The notes beneath the pieces were generated by a model. The model did not search any database. It worked only from the letters and a program-made list of their open reading frames with translations, and was not told the origin of the DNA. Source: Clostridia bacterium (GTDB lineage Bacteria; Bacillota; Clostridia; Oscillospirales; Acutalibacteraceae). From it: a DNA stretch of 64,000 nt. Where the stretch lies: the NCBI GenBank assembly GCA_024404145.1, contig JAKSQK010000001.1, positions 62,001-126,000 on the forward strand. Reading direction: 5' to 3'. Position 1 is the stretch's first letter, and each line of letters begins with the position of its first letter. Position numbers and translations under genes: made by a program. This document shows positions 34,285 through 42,796 of the stretch, one piece after another.

Positions 34285-34853
34285 TTTATCTCAAACTATT
34301 TTTATCATTTTTGGAAATCGGCGCCGTTTCTTTCGGCGGCGGTTACGGTATGATATCTCTGATAAGAGAAACCGTTATAAAAAACGGTTGGCTGACCGAG
34401 GATAAACTTTTGAATTTCATAGCCGTTTCCGAATCAACGCCGGGACCTATCGCTATAAATATGGCAACTTTTATAGGGTCTGCGAAAGGCGGAGTACTCG
34501 GCGCATTTTTGGCAACGCTCGGAGTTGTGCTTCCTTCGTTTATAATAATTCTTATTATTGCAAGTTTGGCGTCAAAACTTCTTGAAAATACAGGCGTTAA
34601 GGCATTTCTTTTCGGAGTTAAACCATGCATTGTCGCCCTTATTATCGGAACGGCAGCAACAATGGGTTTAAGCAGTATTTTCGGAATAAGCGCCGTCGGA
34701 AAGCCGATAGATTTCGATTATAGGGCAGTAATTATTCTGGCGGTTTTGCTTATTAGTCATATCATTATTAAATATGTTTTGAAAAAACCGATAAAACCGA
34801 TTCTGATGATTATCATATCGGCGCTTCTCGGAATAGCGGTTTACGCAATATAA
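34281..34853 (+). CDS. chromate transporter-family protein, second half
   Basis: A 190-residue CHR-domain membrane protein, the partner of the gene before it. It repeats the signature: GAVSFGGGYGMISLI, VSESTPGPIAINMATFIG, with six predicted helices. Both halves are complete and have their own signals, so this is the two-gene short-chain CHR arrangement and not a frameshifted single gene. Ends in a strong terminator. Confidence 0.85.
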   Translation: MIYLKLFLSFLEIGAVSFGGGYGMISLIRETVIKNGWLTEDKLLNFIAVSESTPGPIAINMATFIGSAKGGVLGAFLATLGVVLPSFIIILIIASLASKLLENTGVKAFLFGVKPCIVALIIGTAATMGLSSIFGISAVGKPIDFDYRAVIILAVLLISHIIIKYVLKKPIKPILMIIISALLGIAVYAI

Positions 34854-34878
34854 AAAAGACCCATTCGGGTCTTTTTTT
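34853..34878 (+). terminator. intrinsic terminator after the chromate pair
   Basis: Stem AAAAAAGACCC/GGGTCTTTTTT with ATTC loop and T-tract. Confidence 0.85.
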
Positions 34879-34941
34879 GTGTCAATTTTCTTCTTTTTCA
34901 ATAGTATGGTAAAGGACAAACATTAAAAAGGAGATTTTGTT

Positions 34942-35139
34942 TTGAATAATAATTTTAATGAAAAGTCAAACTCGGCTTTTATTATCACAAAGCCGGATAT
35001 AAAAGAACCGATTTTAACTATGGCTTTTACAAATATGCAACCGATAACAGAAATATACTCGGTTGAAGAAGCCCTAAAAAACGGAACATTGTTTAAGAAT
35101 ATTGATAAACCTTTTGTTGGGAGGAATACACTTTGCTGA
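34942..35139 (+). CDS. cotJA: spore coat protein CotJA
   Basis: A 65-residue spore coat component. CotJ proteins build the inner spore coat and are made in the mother cell under SigE in Bacillus. The match is by the family pattern: LTMAFTNMQPITEIYSVEEALKNGTLF followed by DKPFVGR, where others have a Trp-rich version. It heads the cotJABC operon, starting with TTG/AAAGGAG spacing. No clear SigE promoter could be read in the 88 bases upstream, although a mother-cell promoter is expected. Confidence 0.85.
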   Translation: MNNNFNEKSNSAFIITKPDIKEPILTMAFTNMQPITEIYSVEEALKNGTLFKNIDKPFVGRNTLC

Positions 35140-35399
35140 CAGCAAAAGAAGAACTATATAACAAAATATCGGCAACCGATTTTGCCATTTACGATTTAGT
35201 TTTGTTTTTGGATTCGCATCCGCAAAATGTTAAGGCGACGGAACTTTTATCTGCTTACAGAAAGCAGCGAGAGTCGCTTATAAACGACTATGAGCAAAAA
35301 TACGGCGATTATATTACCCATGTTAAAGATGTTAAGGCGGATAATCCGTGGAGTTGGATAGACGGCCCGTGGCCGTGGGAAGGAACGAGTGATAAATAA
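35133..35399 (+). CDS. cotJB: spore coat protein CotJB
   Basis: An 88-residue spore coat protein. Family features: LYNKISATDFAIYDLVLFLDSHP, then an ending DNPWSWIDGPWPWEG where Trp and Gly-Pro repeat. TTG start at 35133 has GGGAGGA seven bases upstream and overlaps cotJA by seven bases; it also overlaps cotJC by one base. The three genes are thus one translation unit. Together they point to a spore-forming organism. Confidence 0.9.
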   Translation: MLTAKEELYNKISATDFAIYDLVLFLDSHPQNVKATELLSAYRKQRESLINDYEQKYGDYITHVKDVKADNPWSWIDGPWPWEGTSDK

Positions 35400-36007
35400 T
35401 GTGGCAATACGATAAAAGACTTCAATATCCGATAAAGATTAAAAATCCTAATCCAAAATATGCTCAAATAATAATAAGCCAATATGGCGGTCCCGACGGC
35501 GAACTCGGAGCATCAATGCGGTATTTAACCCAGCGTTACAGTATGCCGTATAATGAAGTTAAAGGAATGTTGACCGATATAGGTACAGAAGAACTGGCGC
35601 ATATGGAAATGGTATGTGCAATGGTGCATCAGCTTACGAGAAATTTATCGGAGGATGAGATAAAAGGTACACCGTTTGCAACCTATTTTGTTGACCATAC
35701 CGTAGGTGTTTATCCCGTTGCGGCATCGGGTACGCCGTGGACGGCAACCTATATTCAGTCAAAAGGCGATATTTTAGCCGACCTGCACGAAGATTTGGCG
35801 GCAGAGCAAAAAGCAAGAGTTACCTATGATAATCTTATTCGCCTTATCGACGACCCCGACATTTTAGACCCGCTTAAATTCCTTCGAGAGCGAGAGATAG
35901 TCCATTATCAGCGCTTCGGCGAGGCATTGCGTCTTACTACCGACCGTCTTGACAGTAAGAATTTCTATGCCTTTAACCCTAGTTTTGATAAATGTAAAAA
36001 ACAGTAA
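35399..36007 (+). CDS. cotJC: spore coat protein CotJC (manganese-catalase-like)
   Basis: A 202-residue ferritin-like protein similar to Mn-catalase and a component of the spore coat. Metal-ligand stretches are visible: GELGASMRYL (Glu), TEELAHMEMV (Glu, His), LHEDLAAEQKARVTYD (Glu) and REREIVHYQRFGEAL (Glu, His). It may remove peroxide during sporulation or germination. Last gene of cotJABC; a perfect 14-bp hairpin follows it. Confidence 0.95.
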   Translation: MWQYDKRLQYPIKIKNPNPKYAQIIISQYGGPDGELGASMRYLTQRYSMPYNEVKGMLTDIGTEELAHMEMVCAMVHQLTRNLSEDEIKGTPFATYFVDHTVGVYPVAASGTPWTATYIQSKGDILADLHEDLAAEQKARVTYDNLIRLIDDPDILDPLKFLREREIVHYQRFGEALRLTTDRLDSKNFYAFNPSFDKCKKQ

Positions 36008-36010
36008 AAT

Positions 36011-36044
36011 AAATTCCGACACCGTTTTTTCGGTGTCGGAATTT
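36011..36044 (+). terminator. hairpin after cotJC
   Basis: Perfect 14-bp stem (AAATTCCGACACCG) with TTTTTT loop; few T follow, so termination is possible but not assured. Confidence 0.6.
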
Positions 36045-36132
36045 ATATTAGCAAACAAAACAATGATTATATGCTTTTCATTTGGGAATTTTTGTATTTG
36101 TGGTAATTTGTCGACATTTTTGATATTTTTTG

Positions 36133-36161
36133 TTGCTTTTTGTGATAAAATGTGGTATTAT
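36133..36161 (+). promoter_or_regulatory. SigA promoter for the YitT-type gene
   Basis: TTGCTT at 36133-36138 and TATTAT at 36156-36161, 17-base spacer, with TGG before the -10. Confidence 0.7.
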
Positions 36162-36198
36162 TTCTATTGTCAGCTTTTACATAAAGAGGTTATCAAAA

Positions 36199-37056
36199 AT
36201 GAAAAAAGATATTAAAATCAAAGATTTGATTATTAAATATGCTTCCATTGTCTGCGGTGTTTCAATGGTTGCATTTGCGGTTGCGGTTTTTTATACTCCA
36301 AATAAAATCGTAAGTGGCGGCGTGTCGGGTATATCAACCATTTTGTACCATACACTTCATATATCGCAAGGTGTTTCATTTTTTACTATAAATACTTTGT
36401 TGCTTCTTATTTCTCTTAAACCGCTCGGCAAAGGTTTTGTTTTTAATACAATATGGGTTTCAACGCTCTTGTCGGTTTTGGTAGAGGCATTTTCATACAT
36501 TCCGCCGTTAACCGATGATATTTTTTTAGCAACCGTATTCGGCTCTATCCTTTATGGCGCCGGAATAGGGCTAACGCTCATAAACGGAGCATCAACCGGC
36601 GGTACCGATGTTCTTGCAAGACTTGTTCAAAAAGCATTTTCGCATGTAAAAATCGGAAGTTTATTGCTTTTTGTCGATTTAAGCGTAATATTATCATCTT
36701 TAATCGTTTTCAAGAAAATTAACCTTTCGTTATATGGCATTGTTGCCCTTTGTATCTGTTCTTTTTCGATAAACTTTTTAATAAGAAAACTCAATATTTC
36801 AAAACTTGCATTCATAATTACAACAAGAGGCGAAGAATTAGCAGCTTACCTTATAAAAAAGTCGCCGAGAGGAGTAACTCTCATCAATTCGAAAGGCGGA
36901 TATACGATGAAAAACAACAGTGTTCTCCTTTGCGCCTTAAAAGAGCAGGAAACAGTCGTATTCCAAAAAAGAGTTCTTAAAGTCGACCCCGATGCATTCA
37001 TTATTTTTTCGGAGTCTTCTCAAATCATCGGTAACGGATTCAGGGTTTATAAGTAA
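36199..37056 (+). CDS. YitT family membrane protein
   Basis: A 285-residue protein with about five to six N-terminal helices and a C-terminal soluble DUF2179 domain (about 210-285). Seen are the family marks KIVSGGVSGIS, GIGLTLINGASTGGTDVLARL, and GVTLINSKGGYTMKN, followed by QTIGEGF-like QIIGNGFRVYK. Function unknown; possibly a transporter or channel, found mostly in Firmicutes. ATG at 36199 with AAGAGGT upstream; earlier in-frame starts fall before the transcription start. Confidence 0.88.
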   Translation: MKKDIKIKDLIIKYASIVCGVSMVAFAVAVFYTPNKIVSGGVSGISTILYHTLHISQGVSFFTINTLLLLISLKPLGKGFVFNTIWVSTLLSVLVEAFSYIPPLTDDIFLATVFGSILYGAGIGLTLINGASTGGTDVLARLVQKAFSHVKIGSLLLFVDLSVILSSLIVFKKINLSLYGIVALCICSFSINFLIRKLNISKLAFIITTRGEELAAYLIKKSPRGVTLINSKGGYTMKNNSVLLCALKEQETVVFQKRVLKVDPDAFIIFSESSQIIGNGFRVYK

Positions 37057-37087
37057 AAAAAGGCAGGTCGAAAGACCTGCCTTTTTT
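37055..37087 (+). terminator. intrinsic terminator after the YitT-type gene
   Basis: Stem AAAAGGCAGGTC/GACCTGCCTTTT with a GAAA tetraloop and T-tract. Confidence 0.9.
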
Positions 37088-37192
37088 AAAGCTTTATATT
37101 GTAAACAGTCGCAAATTATTTTCGGGTATTTATATGTAAAATAACAGATAAAGATTTGATTTAACGAATAAACAAATAAAAAATAATACTAT

Positions 37193-37232
37193 AAAACAAA
37201 AACCTATCATAATAGTGATGGGTTTTTGTTTT
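37193..37232 (-). terminator. terminator of the hexapeptide acyltransferase gene
   Basis: On minus, stem with arms AAAACAAAAACC..ATCA and TGAT..GGTTTTTGTTTT, rich in T after the 3' arm. The 105 bases between this and the YitT terminator hold nothing recognisable. Confidence 0.65.
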
Positions 37233-37245
37233 TGTCGCTATTTAT

Positions 37246-37812
37246 CTAATTTTGATTCATATTGAAGTTTTGTTCTAAATCTAACAGTTTTTTTGAACGG
37301 TCTTTAATGCACCTTATTGGAATACCGGCATATATTTTCCAAGGTTCAGTTGATTCTTTGCAAAGACTCATAGCTCCGATCGCAGTGCCTTCTGCTAATG
37401 TTACTCCAGGTAGAACGGTGCATCCGGAACCTATAATTACATGTTTTTCAATATTTACAGATATACTTTCAATATTTTTATAAATATCAGGTATAGTGGG
37501 ATTTGTCATAGTATCTCCGCTGTAATCATCGGACAACGCATATATGCAAACCCTCGATGAAATGTTGGCAAAATCGCCTATGTAAATTCCTTTACTTCCG
37601 CCAAATAAGGCAGAATATGAAGCAAGATGTATATTATTTCCAAAATTTATCAAACCGCTCAGAATACAAAAATCATCAATTCGAACATTGTTTCCAATGC
37701 TGATTTTTGAAGCTTGATATATACTTGCTTTTCTGCTTATCAAAACATTTTTGCCAAAATGTTTCAATCCTAAACCTTTTAATTCTGTTTCTGTATAGAA
37801 ACTTGTTTTCAT
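37246..37812 (-). CDS. hexapeptide-repeat acyltransferase
   Basis: A 188-residue left-handed beta-helix acyltransferase, seen by IGNNVRIDDFCILSG, FGNNIHLASYSALFGG, KHVIIGSGCTVLPGVTLAEG and AEGTAIGAMSL repeats. The start (SFYTETELKGLGLKHFG) and the RKASIYQASK stretch resemble sugar O- or N-acetyltransferases of surface polysaccharide clusters; substrate unknown. It stands alone beside a small HTH regulator that reads the other way. AAAGGATAG upstream fits the ATG. Its lower GC and lone setting suggest recent arrival, but that is weak. Confidence 0.75.
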   Translation of the reverse strand: MKTSFYTETELKGLGLKHFGKNVLISRKASIYQASKISIGNNVRIDDFCILSGLINFGNNIHLASYSALFGGSKGIYIGDFANISSRVCIYALSDDYSGDTMTNPTIPDIYKNIESISVNIEKHVIIGSGCTVLPGVTLAEGTAIGAMSLCKESTEPWKIYAGIPIRCIKDRSKKLLDLEQNFNMNQN

Positions 37813-37843
37813 TCTCGCAACTATCCTTTGTTAAATTACATTC

Positions 37844-37872
37844 AGTATAGCCCGAATACGGGCAATTGTCAA
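37844..37872 (-). promoter_or_regulatory. SigA promoter with palindrome in the spacer, for the acyltransferase
   Basis: On minus TTGACA (37867-37872) and TATACT (37844-37849), 17-base spacer. The spacer holds the palindrome GCCCGAATACGGGC (37850-37863), a likely operator for the neighbour regulator. A TTGTCA/TAAAAT pair on plus (37866-37893) may serve the regulator gene. Confidence 0.65.
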
Positions 37873-37909
37873 TAAAAATATATGCGCTAAAATTAAAAAG
37901 GTGATAAAA

Positions 37910-38152
37910 TTGATAATATATCATAGACTGTGGGAAACGATGAAAGAAAAAAATATTTCACAATATGCTCTTATTCATCAATATAAAATCAGTACGGGAC
38001 AGTTGGATAGATTGAGAAAAAATGAAAATGTAAACACTCACACCCTTGATTTATTATGTAAAATTCTTGATTGCAAATTAGAAGATGTTGCTGAATATAA
38101 AAATTGCGATAGTAATATACAGAGTTTTGATGAAGAATGCGATACGGACTAA
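37910..38152 (+). CDS. small HTH (XRE-type) regulator
   Basis: An 80-residue DNA-binding protein that is little more than a Cro/C1-type helix-turn-helix: LWETMKEKNISQYALIHQYKISTGQLDRLRKNENVNTHTL splits into the recognition helices, then LLCKILDCKLEDVAEY (a family end). TTG at 37910 follows AAAAAGGTGAT; a GTG at 37901 is inside that site. Divergent from the acyltransferase, with a palindrome in the shared region, so it likely controls that gene, itself, or both. A strong terminator follows. Confidence 0.75.
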   Translation: MIIYHRLWETMKEKNISQYALIHQYKISTGQLDRLRKNENVNTHTLDLLCKILDCKLEDVAEYKNCDSNIQSFDEECDTD

Positions 38153-38194
38153 AAATAAAGCCTACCTTTTGAAAAAAAGGTAGGCTTTATTTTT
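38153..38194 (+). terminator. intrinsic terminator after the HTH gene
   Basis: Stem with arms AAATAAAGCCTACCTTTT and its complement, then TTTTT. Confidence 0.85.
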
Positions 38195-38228
38195 ACAAAA
38201 ATGATGTTATAACTTCGTATTGTTATAT

Positions 38229-38340
38229 TCCGTCGGCGAAGCCGACACCAAACTTCTTCACTATTCACTATTACTTATTACTTTCCAAAAATCGACATTT
38301 TACCTTTTAGTGAATAGTAAAAAGTGAATAGGTAAAAGTT
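38229..38340. repeat. short palindromic and inverted-repeat region
   Basis: GTCGGCGAAGCCGAC hairpin at 38231-38245, then TTCACTATTCACTATT near 38258 facing AGTGAATAGT and AAGTGAATAGG near 38310-38331. Two short CGACATTTT/ATCGACA words link it to the tRNA terminator. It resembles remnants of a dispersed miniature element; no gene is present. Confidence 0.4.
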
Positions 38341-38376
38341 AAAATCGACAACCCTCTTGCGAGAATTGTCGATTTT
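38337..38376 (-). terminator. terminator of the tRNA-Thr/tRNA-Tyr unit
   Basis: On minus, stem AAAATCGACAA/TTGTCGATTTT then AACTTTT, directly after tRNA-Tyr. Confidence 0.8.
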
Positions 38377-38461
38377 TGGTGGGAGAGGGTGGATTCGAAC
38401 CACCGAAGCTGAAAGCAGCAGATTTACAGTCTGTCCCCTTTGGCCACTCGGGAACTCTCCC
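38377..38461 (-). tRNA. tRNA-Tyr (anticodon GTA), CCA encoded
   Basis: A class II tRNA of 85 bases with acceptor stem GGGAGAG/CTCTCCC, anticodon loop CTGTAAA giving GTA, a long variable arm (CTGCTTTCAGC) and TTCGAATC T-loop. CCA is encoded. Substrate of TyrS (53913) and of the queuosine enzymes, as Q34 replaces its G34. Confidence 0.95.
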
Positions 38462-38483
38462 ATATTGAGTTGATAAAAATAAA

Positions 38484-38559
38484 TGGAGCTGGTGGACGGA
38501 CTTGAACCCCCGACCTGCTGATTACAAATCAGCTGCTCTACCAACTGAGCTACACCAGC
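38484..38559 (-). tRNA. tRNA-Thr (anticodon TGT), CCA encoded
   Basis: A 76-base tRNA with acceptor GCTGGTG/CACCAGC, anticodon arm GCTGA-TTTGTAA-TCAGC giving TGT, and GTTCAAGTC T-loop. CCA is encoded. It lies 22 bases upstream of tRNA-Tyr in transcription and shares its terminator. Charged by ThrS at 8198. Confidence 0.95.
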
Positions 38560-38734
38560 ATTTTTACAGCGCCCAATAAATATACCATAAATGAACATTA
38601 AAGTCAAGAAAAAAATACAAATTTTTCAAAAGATACTGTTAAAAAATTTTATTTGCGAAAAAATCAAATAAAGCGCCGGAAAAATTGAGGTTAAACGGCG
38701 CTTTTTATTTTAGGCAAATATTAAAAACTTTAAG

Positions 38735-39715
38735 TTAAATTTTCGAAAAGAAGCAAAGTATCGGTATTTTCCTTATAACAAACCCTATAAATACGGTTAT
38801 GGCGAATATAAAGAGAGAAATAATTACGGCAACCAAAAACTCCCGAGGCCAACCGAAAAGCGAATGAAAACAGTTTACTATAAGCATATGGAAAAGATAT
38901 GTTGAAAGAATACCGCCATTTATAAAATCGGGCACATTAAATTTAATATTTATGCTTTTAAGAAGTTCAAAAACGCCTAACGATAAAAGCAGAGCTCCGA
39001 GGGTAGGGAAAGCGCCGTTTACGCCGTCAAATATCTTTGAATAAAAGTTTGTTAAGACACAGCAGTCGAACAAGAGCAGCAAGATGCCGAAAAAAGCGAC
39101 CGCAATACTTTTCCAGCGCTTTATCGGTTCTTTTACGAAAAGGATATTTCCAAGCAAAAAATATACAATGGAATACGAAGTTTTTGCGCCCGTTATTTTC
39201 AAATCAACATCGCAAAAAAGCTTCAAAACAACGGTAAATTCGTTAAAGATAAATGGGAATATGCAAAAAGCGATTAAGATTAAATAATAGATTTTTCTTT
39301 TTTTATTCCAAAGATAATTAAAAAGCGGATATAGAAAATAAAGACCCGAAAGGGTAACAAAAAACCAAGCGGGGAAAGATAAAAACCTGAAAATGAAGGC
39401 GATTACCAAAAGTTTTACCGCCTTATAGTACATTGATTTTACCGACCTGTTTTTAGAAAGTATCAATGCGCCGTTGACCATAAAAAACAAAGGAACACTG
39501 CAAGCGGCAAACGACATAAAAATTCGGTTTGCGTTTGGCATATAAAACTCTGTTTCATGGAAACCATAGCGCAAAGAATAAAAAGAATAATGATAAAATA
39601 CAACGAAGAAAGCGGATATTACCTTGATAATATCAAGATATGCATATCTGCCGTTCTTTTTCAAGTCGTTTTTTTCGGGTTTAAGGTCATTGAGAAATGT
39701 TTTTAATAATTCCAA
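38735..39715 (-). CDS. acyltransferase 3-family integral membrane protein
   Basis: A 326-residue membrane protein with about ten helices of the acyltransferase_3 family, which O-acetylates sugars or wall polymers. The family start is clear: AYLDIIKVISAFFVVFYHYSFY with the catalytic His, then FFMVNGALILSKN. GTG at 39724 lies against GGAG, so the TTG at 39715, eight bases from GGAG, is preferred. It begins just after metH, so it may be co-transcribed, but nothing links it to methionine. Confidence 0.8.
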   Translation of the reverse strand: MELLKTFLNDLKPEKNDLKKNGRYAYLDIIKVISAFFVVFYHYSFYSLRYGFHETEFYMPNANRIFMSFAACSVPLFFMVNGALILSKNRSVKSMYYKAVKLLVIAFIFRFLSFPAWFFVTLSGLYFLYPLFNYLWNKKRKIYYLILIAFCIFPFIFNEFTVVLKLFCDVDLKITGAKTSYSIVYFLLGNILFVKEPIKRWKSIAVAFFGILLLLFDCCVLTNFYSKIFDGVNGAFPTLGALLLSLGVFELLKSINIKFNVPDFINGGILSTYLFHMLIVNCFHSLFGWPREFLVAVIISLFIFAITVFIGFVIRKIPILCFFSKI

Positions 39716-39728
39716 TAAAGACACTCCG

Positions 39729-42134
39729 TTATTTATTATTTTTGATTATTTCCTTGGCATACCTTACTGTTTCCATAGCGTCTTTTGCATATTTATCGGC
39801 GCCGATTTTTTCTGCATATTCCTCTGTTAAAACGGCTCCTCCGACAACGGTTTTACACCACGGTGTTTCTTTTTTAAGAAGTTCTAAGGTTTTTTCCATA
39901 GCAGGAACGGTTGTTGTCATTAAAGCGCTTAAACCGCAAAGGGGCGCTTTGAGTTCGGCAACCTTGCGGACAATTATTTCGGGCGGAACATCTTTCCCGA
40001 GGTCTACAACATTAAAACCGTAATTTTGAAGCAGGAGTTTTACTATGTTTTTTCCGATATCGTGGATATCACCTTTTACCGTTGCAATAACAAAATAGTC
40101 GTCGCTCGGCTTTGTTTTGCCGTCAGCCATAAAGCTTTTGATTTCTTCAAAAGCGCATTTGGCGGCTTCGGCGCTCATAAGTAACTGCGGAAGATAAACA
40201 GTTTTATTTTCAAAACCGATACCTACAACATCAAGAGCCGAAATAATATCTCCATTTACGATGTCGAGGGGATTTGAAGTTTTGAGAAGTTCCTTTGTAA
40301 GCTCGGCAGATTTTTCCTTAAATCCTTTTATTATTGCCTTTTGAAGTTCGGAAGAAAACTCTCGCGGTTGATTTGCTACGGCAGTTTGTTGATTTTGTAC
40401 TGCCGTAATAAATGAATCGGCATTTTCGATATAATCCTTACAGTTATCATCGAGCGCAGAGAGCGCCTTAAAAGAGTAATAGGTTTTCATAATATCGGCA
40501 GAGTAGGGGTTGATAATTGCCGCCGACAGTCCGCTTTGAAGCGCCAAAGCAAAAAAAGTACCGTTGATGGCATCTCTTTGAGGCAGTCCGAATGAAACAT
40601 TTGAAATACCGAGCGAGGTATGACAGCCGAGTTCGTTTTTTATCTTTGCAAGAGCCGAAATAGTGGTAAGAGCCGAAGTCTTTTCGGCACTTATTGTCAT
40701 AGCGAGGGTATCAAAAACAATATCTTTTTTATCAATGCCGTATTTTTTTGCGGTGTTAATTATTTTTTCGGCGATTTTAACCCTTTGTTCGGCAGAGTCG
40801 GGAATACCGTTTTCATCGAGAGTAAGAGCAACAACAACCCCGCCGTATTTTTTAACGAGAGGGAATATCTGCGCCATATTTTCTTCTTTTCCGTTAACCG
40901 AGTTTATCATCGGTTTTCCGTTATAATACCTTAATGCAGTTTCCATTGCAGGTATGCTTGAAGTGTCGATTTGAAGCGGAAGGTCTGATACTGCCTGTAA
41001 TTCCGTAACGGCGCTTTTAAGCAAATCGGTTTCGTTTATTTCCGGAAGTCCTACATTTACATCGAGAATATGAACGCCTTTTTCCTGTTGGGCAACACCT
41101 TCGGAGAGAATATAATCAATATCGTTTTCGATAAGCGCCTTTTTGAAGCGCTTTTTACCCGTAGGATTTATGCGTTCGCCTATTAAAACGGGGATATTGT
41201 TAAAATCGACAGTTTTAGTGTACGAAGTAACAACGGTACGGTCTTTTTTTGTTATTTCGGACAAAACCGAATTTTTTGTTTTTTTCGCTAAATTGCTTAT
41301 GAATTCAGGGGTTGTTCCGCAACAACCACCTAAAACTCTTGCGCCCATATCGGCAATTTCAAGCATTTCTTTTGCAAATTCTTCTGCCGAAATATCATAG
41401 ACCGTTTTGTTGTTAATAGATTTCGGCAAACCTGCATTTGGCTTAATTACAACGGGAACAGAGGCATTTTCGAGCAGTTCTTCGGCAACAGTTTTAAGTT
41501 GTTTTGGTCCCAACGAACAGTTGGCGCCTATCGCATCTGCGCCCATACCTTCAAGCATAGCAACCATTAAAGCAGGGGAAGCGCCGGTCATAAGTTTACC
41601 GTCGGAACCGTAGGCATTGGAAACAATAACAGGCAGGTTGCAGTTTTCCTTTGCCGCCAAAAGAGCGGCTTTCGTTTCGTAACTGTCGTTCATTGTTTCG
41701 ATGATAATAAGGTCAACACCGTATTCGGCACCGATTTTTATCGTTTTTGCGAAAATGTTTACCGCCTCTTCAAAATCGAGGTCGCCGAAAGGTTTTAACA
41801 GTCTTCCGGTAGGGCCGATATCAAGGGCGATAAACTTATCTTTATTTGAAGAAGATGTATTTTTTGCTTTATTTGCGTTATCTATCGCAGATTTGATTAT
41901 TTTTTCCAGTTCTTCATCTGAAAATTTGAGTGAATTTGCGCCAAAAGTATTAGTGCAAACAACATTACTTCCGGCATCAAAATAATCTTTGTGGATAGAT
42001 GTTACGATTTGCGGATTAGTGATGTTCCAAAGTTCTGGGAACTCTCCCGGTTTTAATCCTTTTGCTTGAAGGAGTGTTCCGAGTCCGCCGTCAAGAATAA
42101 CTAAATTGTTTCTTAAAAAATCGGAAAAATTCAT
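39729..42134 (-). CDS. metH: cobalamin-dependent methionine synthase, core domains
   Basis: Methylates homocysteine from methyl-THF through B12. At 801 residues it has the homocysteine domain (1-290, zinc Cys in GANCSLGP and GGCCGTTP), the pterin domain (about 310-570, IGERINPTGKKRF, DVNVG), and the cobalamin domain (about 590-800, VKGDIHDIGKNIV with the Co-ligand His). The fourth reactivation domain of E. coli MetH is missing and is supplied by the neighbour gene at 42131. It overlaps that gene by four bases. Confidence 0.93.
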   Translation of the reverse strand: MNFSDFLRNNLVILDGGLGTLLQAKGLKPGEFPELWNITNPQIVTSIHKDYFDAGSNVVCTNTFGANSLKFSDEELEKIIKSAIDNANKAKNTSSSNKDKFIALDIGPTGRLLKPFGDLDFEEAVNIFAKTIKIGAEYGVDLIIIETMNDSYETKAALLAAKENCNLPVIVSNAYGSDGKLMTGASPALMVAMLEGMGADAIGANCSLGPKQLKTVAEELLENASVPVVIKPNAGLPKSINNKTVYDISAEEFAKEMLEIADMGARVLGGCCGTTPEFISNLAKKTKNSVLSEITKKDRTVVTSYTKTVDFNNIPVLIGERINPTGKKRFKKALIENDIDYILSEGVAQQEKGVHILDVNVGLPEINETDLLKSAVTELQAVSDLPLQIDTSSIPAMETALRYYNGKPMINSVNGKEENMAQIFPLVKKYGGVVVALTLDENGIPDSAEQRVKIAEKIINTAKKYGIDKKDIVFDTLAMTISAEKTSALTTISALAKIKNELGCHTSLGISNVSFGLPQRDAINGTFFALALQSGLSAAIINPYSADIMKTYYSFKALSALDDNCKDYIENADSFITAVQNQQTAVANQPREFSSELQKAIIKGFKEKSAELTKELLKTSNPLDIVNGDIISALDVVGIGFENKTVYLPQLLMSAEAAKCAFEEIKSFMADGKTKPSDDYFVIATVKGDIHDIGKNIVKLLLQNYGFNVVDLGKDVPPEIIVRKVAELKAPLCGLSALMTTTVPAMEKTLELLKKETPWCKTVVGGAVLTEEYAEKIGADKYAKDAMETVRYAKEIIKNNK

Positions 42135-42796
42135 ACATTACCTCGAAATTCGCAGTTTGTTTTGTTGCATAAACTGCATTTTGAAAAATCGGCGCCCGTA
42201 TCGTTTTCGGAAATACCCGTAAATGCCGTAACCGATTTTGAGGGCGACATAATCAGACTGCCGTTAAGGGTCAGCCCTATTTTTCGGTTGCAGTCTAAAA
42301 CCGAAAAAATATTCTGTTGTATATCAAGCGGCAAATCGCCGTAACCGGGGCTGAATCTCGGTTTCAAATTTACTCCCGAATTATGCTTTATATCTTGGCA
42401 GAATTTATCGCAAAGGGATTCGATTCGCTCCGAGCCGAGCGCTTCAAACATAAGCGCTTTTGTCGGCGATATTTTACCGTATTTTGCTATATAACGGTCG
42501 ATTTCCATTCCTATTGTTGCGGCGAAAAGCACTGCTTTTTTGCAGTTTTTCAAATTGTTCGCAAGGTCCTTTGATGATACGCAAAACAGTTCGAAATCGC
42601 AAACATTATCCTTAATCTTAATCGGCAATTCCAAGTAGCAAACTTTATAGGATAAGTGATTTTCGATTTCGCTTAAACATTCATAGAGCAAAGATTTTGC
42701 ATAGTCGGGAACGGTTTTGTATCCTAAATACCGAAAGATTTCCTTTTCGCAAATCGGAATGGATTTGTATGTATGGGTTAAAACTGTTCTACTCAT
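42131..42796 (-). CDS. methionine synthase activation-domain-like protein
   Basis: A 221-residue protein matching the vitamin B12-dependent methionine synthase activation domain as a stand-alone gene. In E. coli this domain binds SAM to remethylate oxidised cobalamin. Seen are KALMFEALGSERIESL, LKPRFSPGYGDLPL (family RxSPGYGD), IGLTLNGSLIMSPSKS and a Cys pair in CSLCNKTNC near the end. Overlaps metF by eight bases and metH by four; ATG at 42796 is the start that fits. Wedged between metF and metH, so it likely repairs MetH. Confidence 0.85.
   Translation of the reverse strand: MSRTVLTHTYKSIPICEKEIFRYLGYKTVPDYAKSLLYECLSEIENHLSYKVCYLELPIKIKDNVCDFELFCVSSKDLANNLKNCKKAVLFAATIGMEIDRYIAKYGKISPTKALMFEALGSERIESLCDKFCQDIKHNSGVNLKPRFSPGYGDLPLDIQQNIFSVLDCNRKIGLTLNGSLIMSPSKSVTAFTGISENDTGADFSKCSLCNKTNCEFRGNV

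Noticed and set aside
33685-34853. Single chromate transporter gene broken by frameshift
   Set aside because: Both halves are whole, have their own starts and overlap as ATGA, a normal two-gene form.
34879-34941. SigE or SigK promoter for cotJ
   Set aside because: No convincing -35/-10 pair of those types could be read, though one is expected.
36107-36116. Spo0A box before the YitT-type gene
   Set aside because: TGTCGAC differs at the last core base and lies outside the promoter core; too weak to list.
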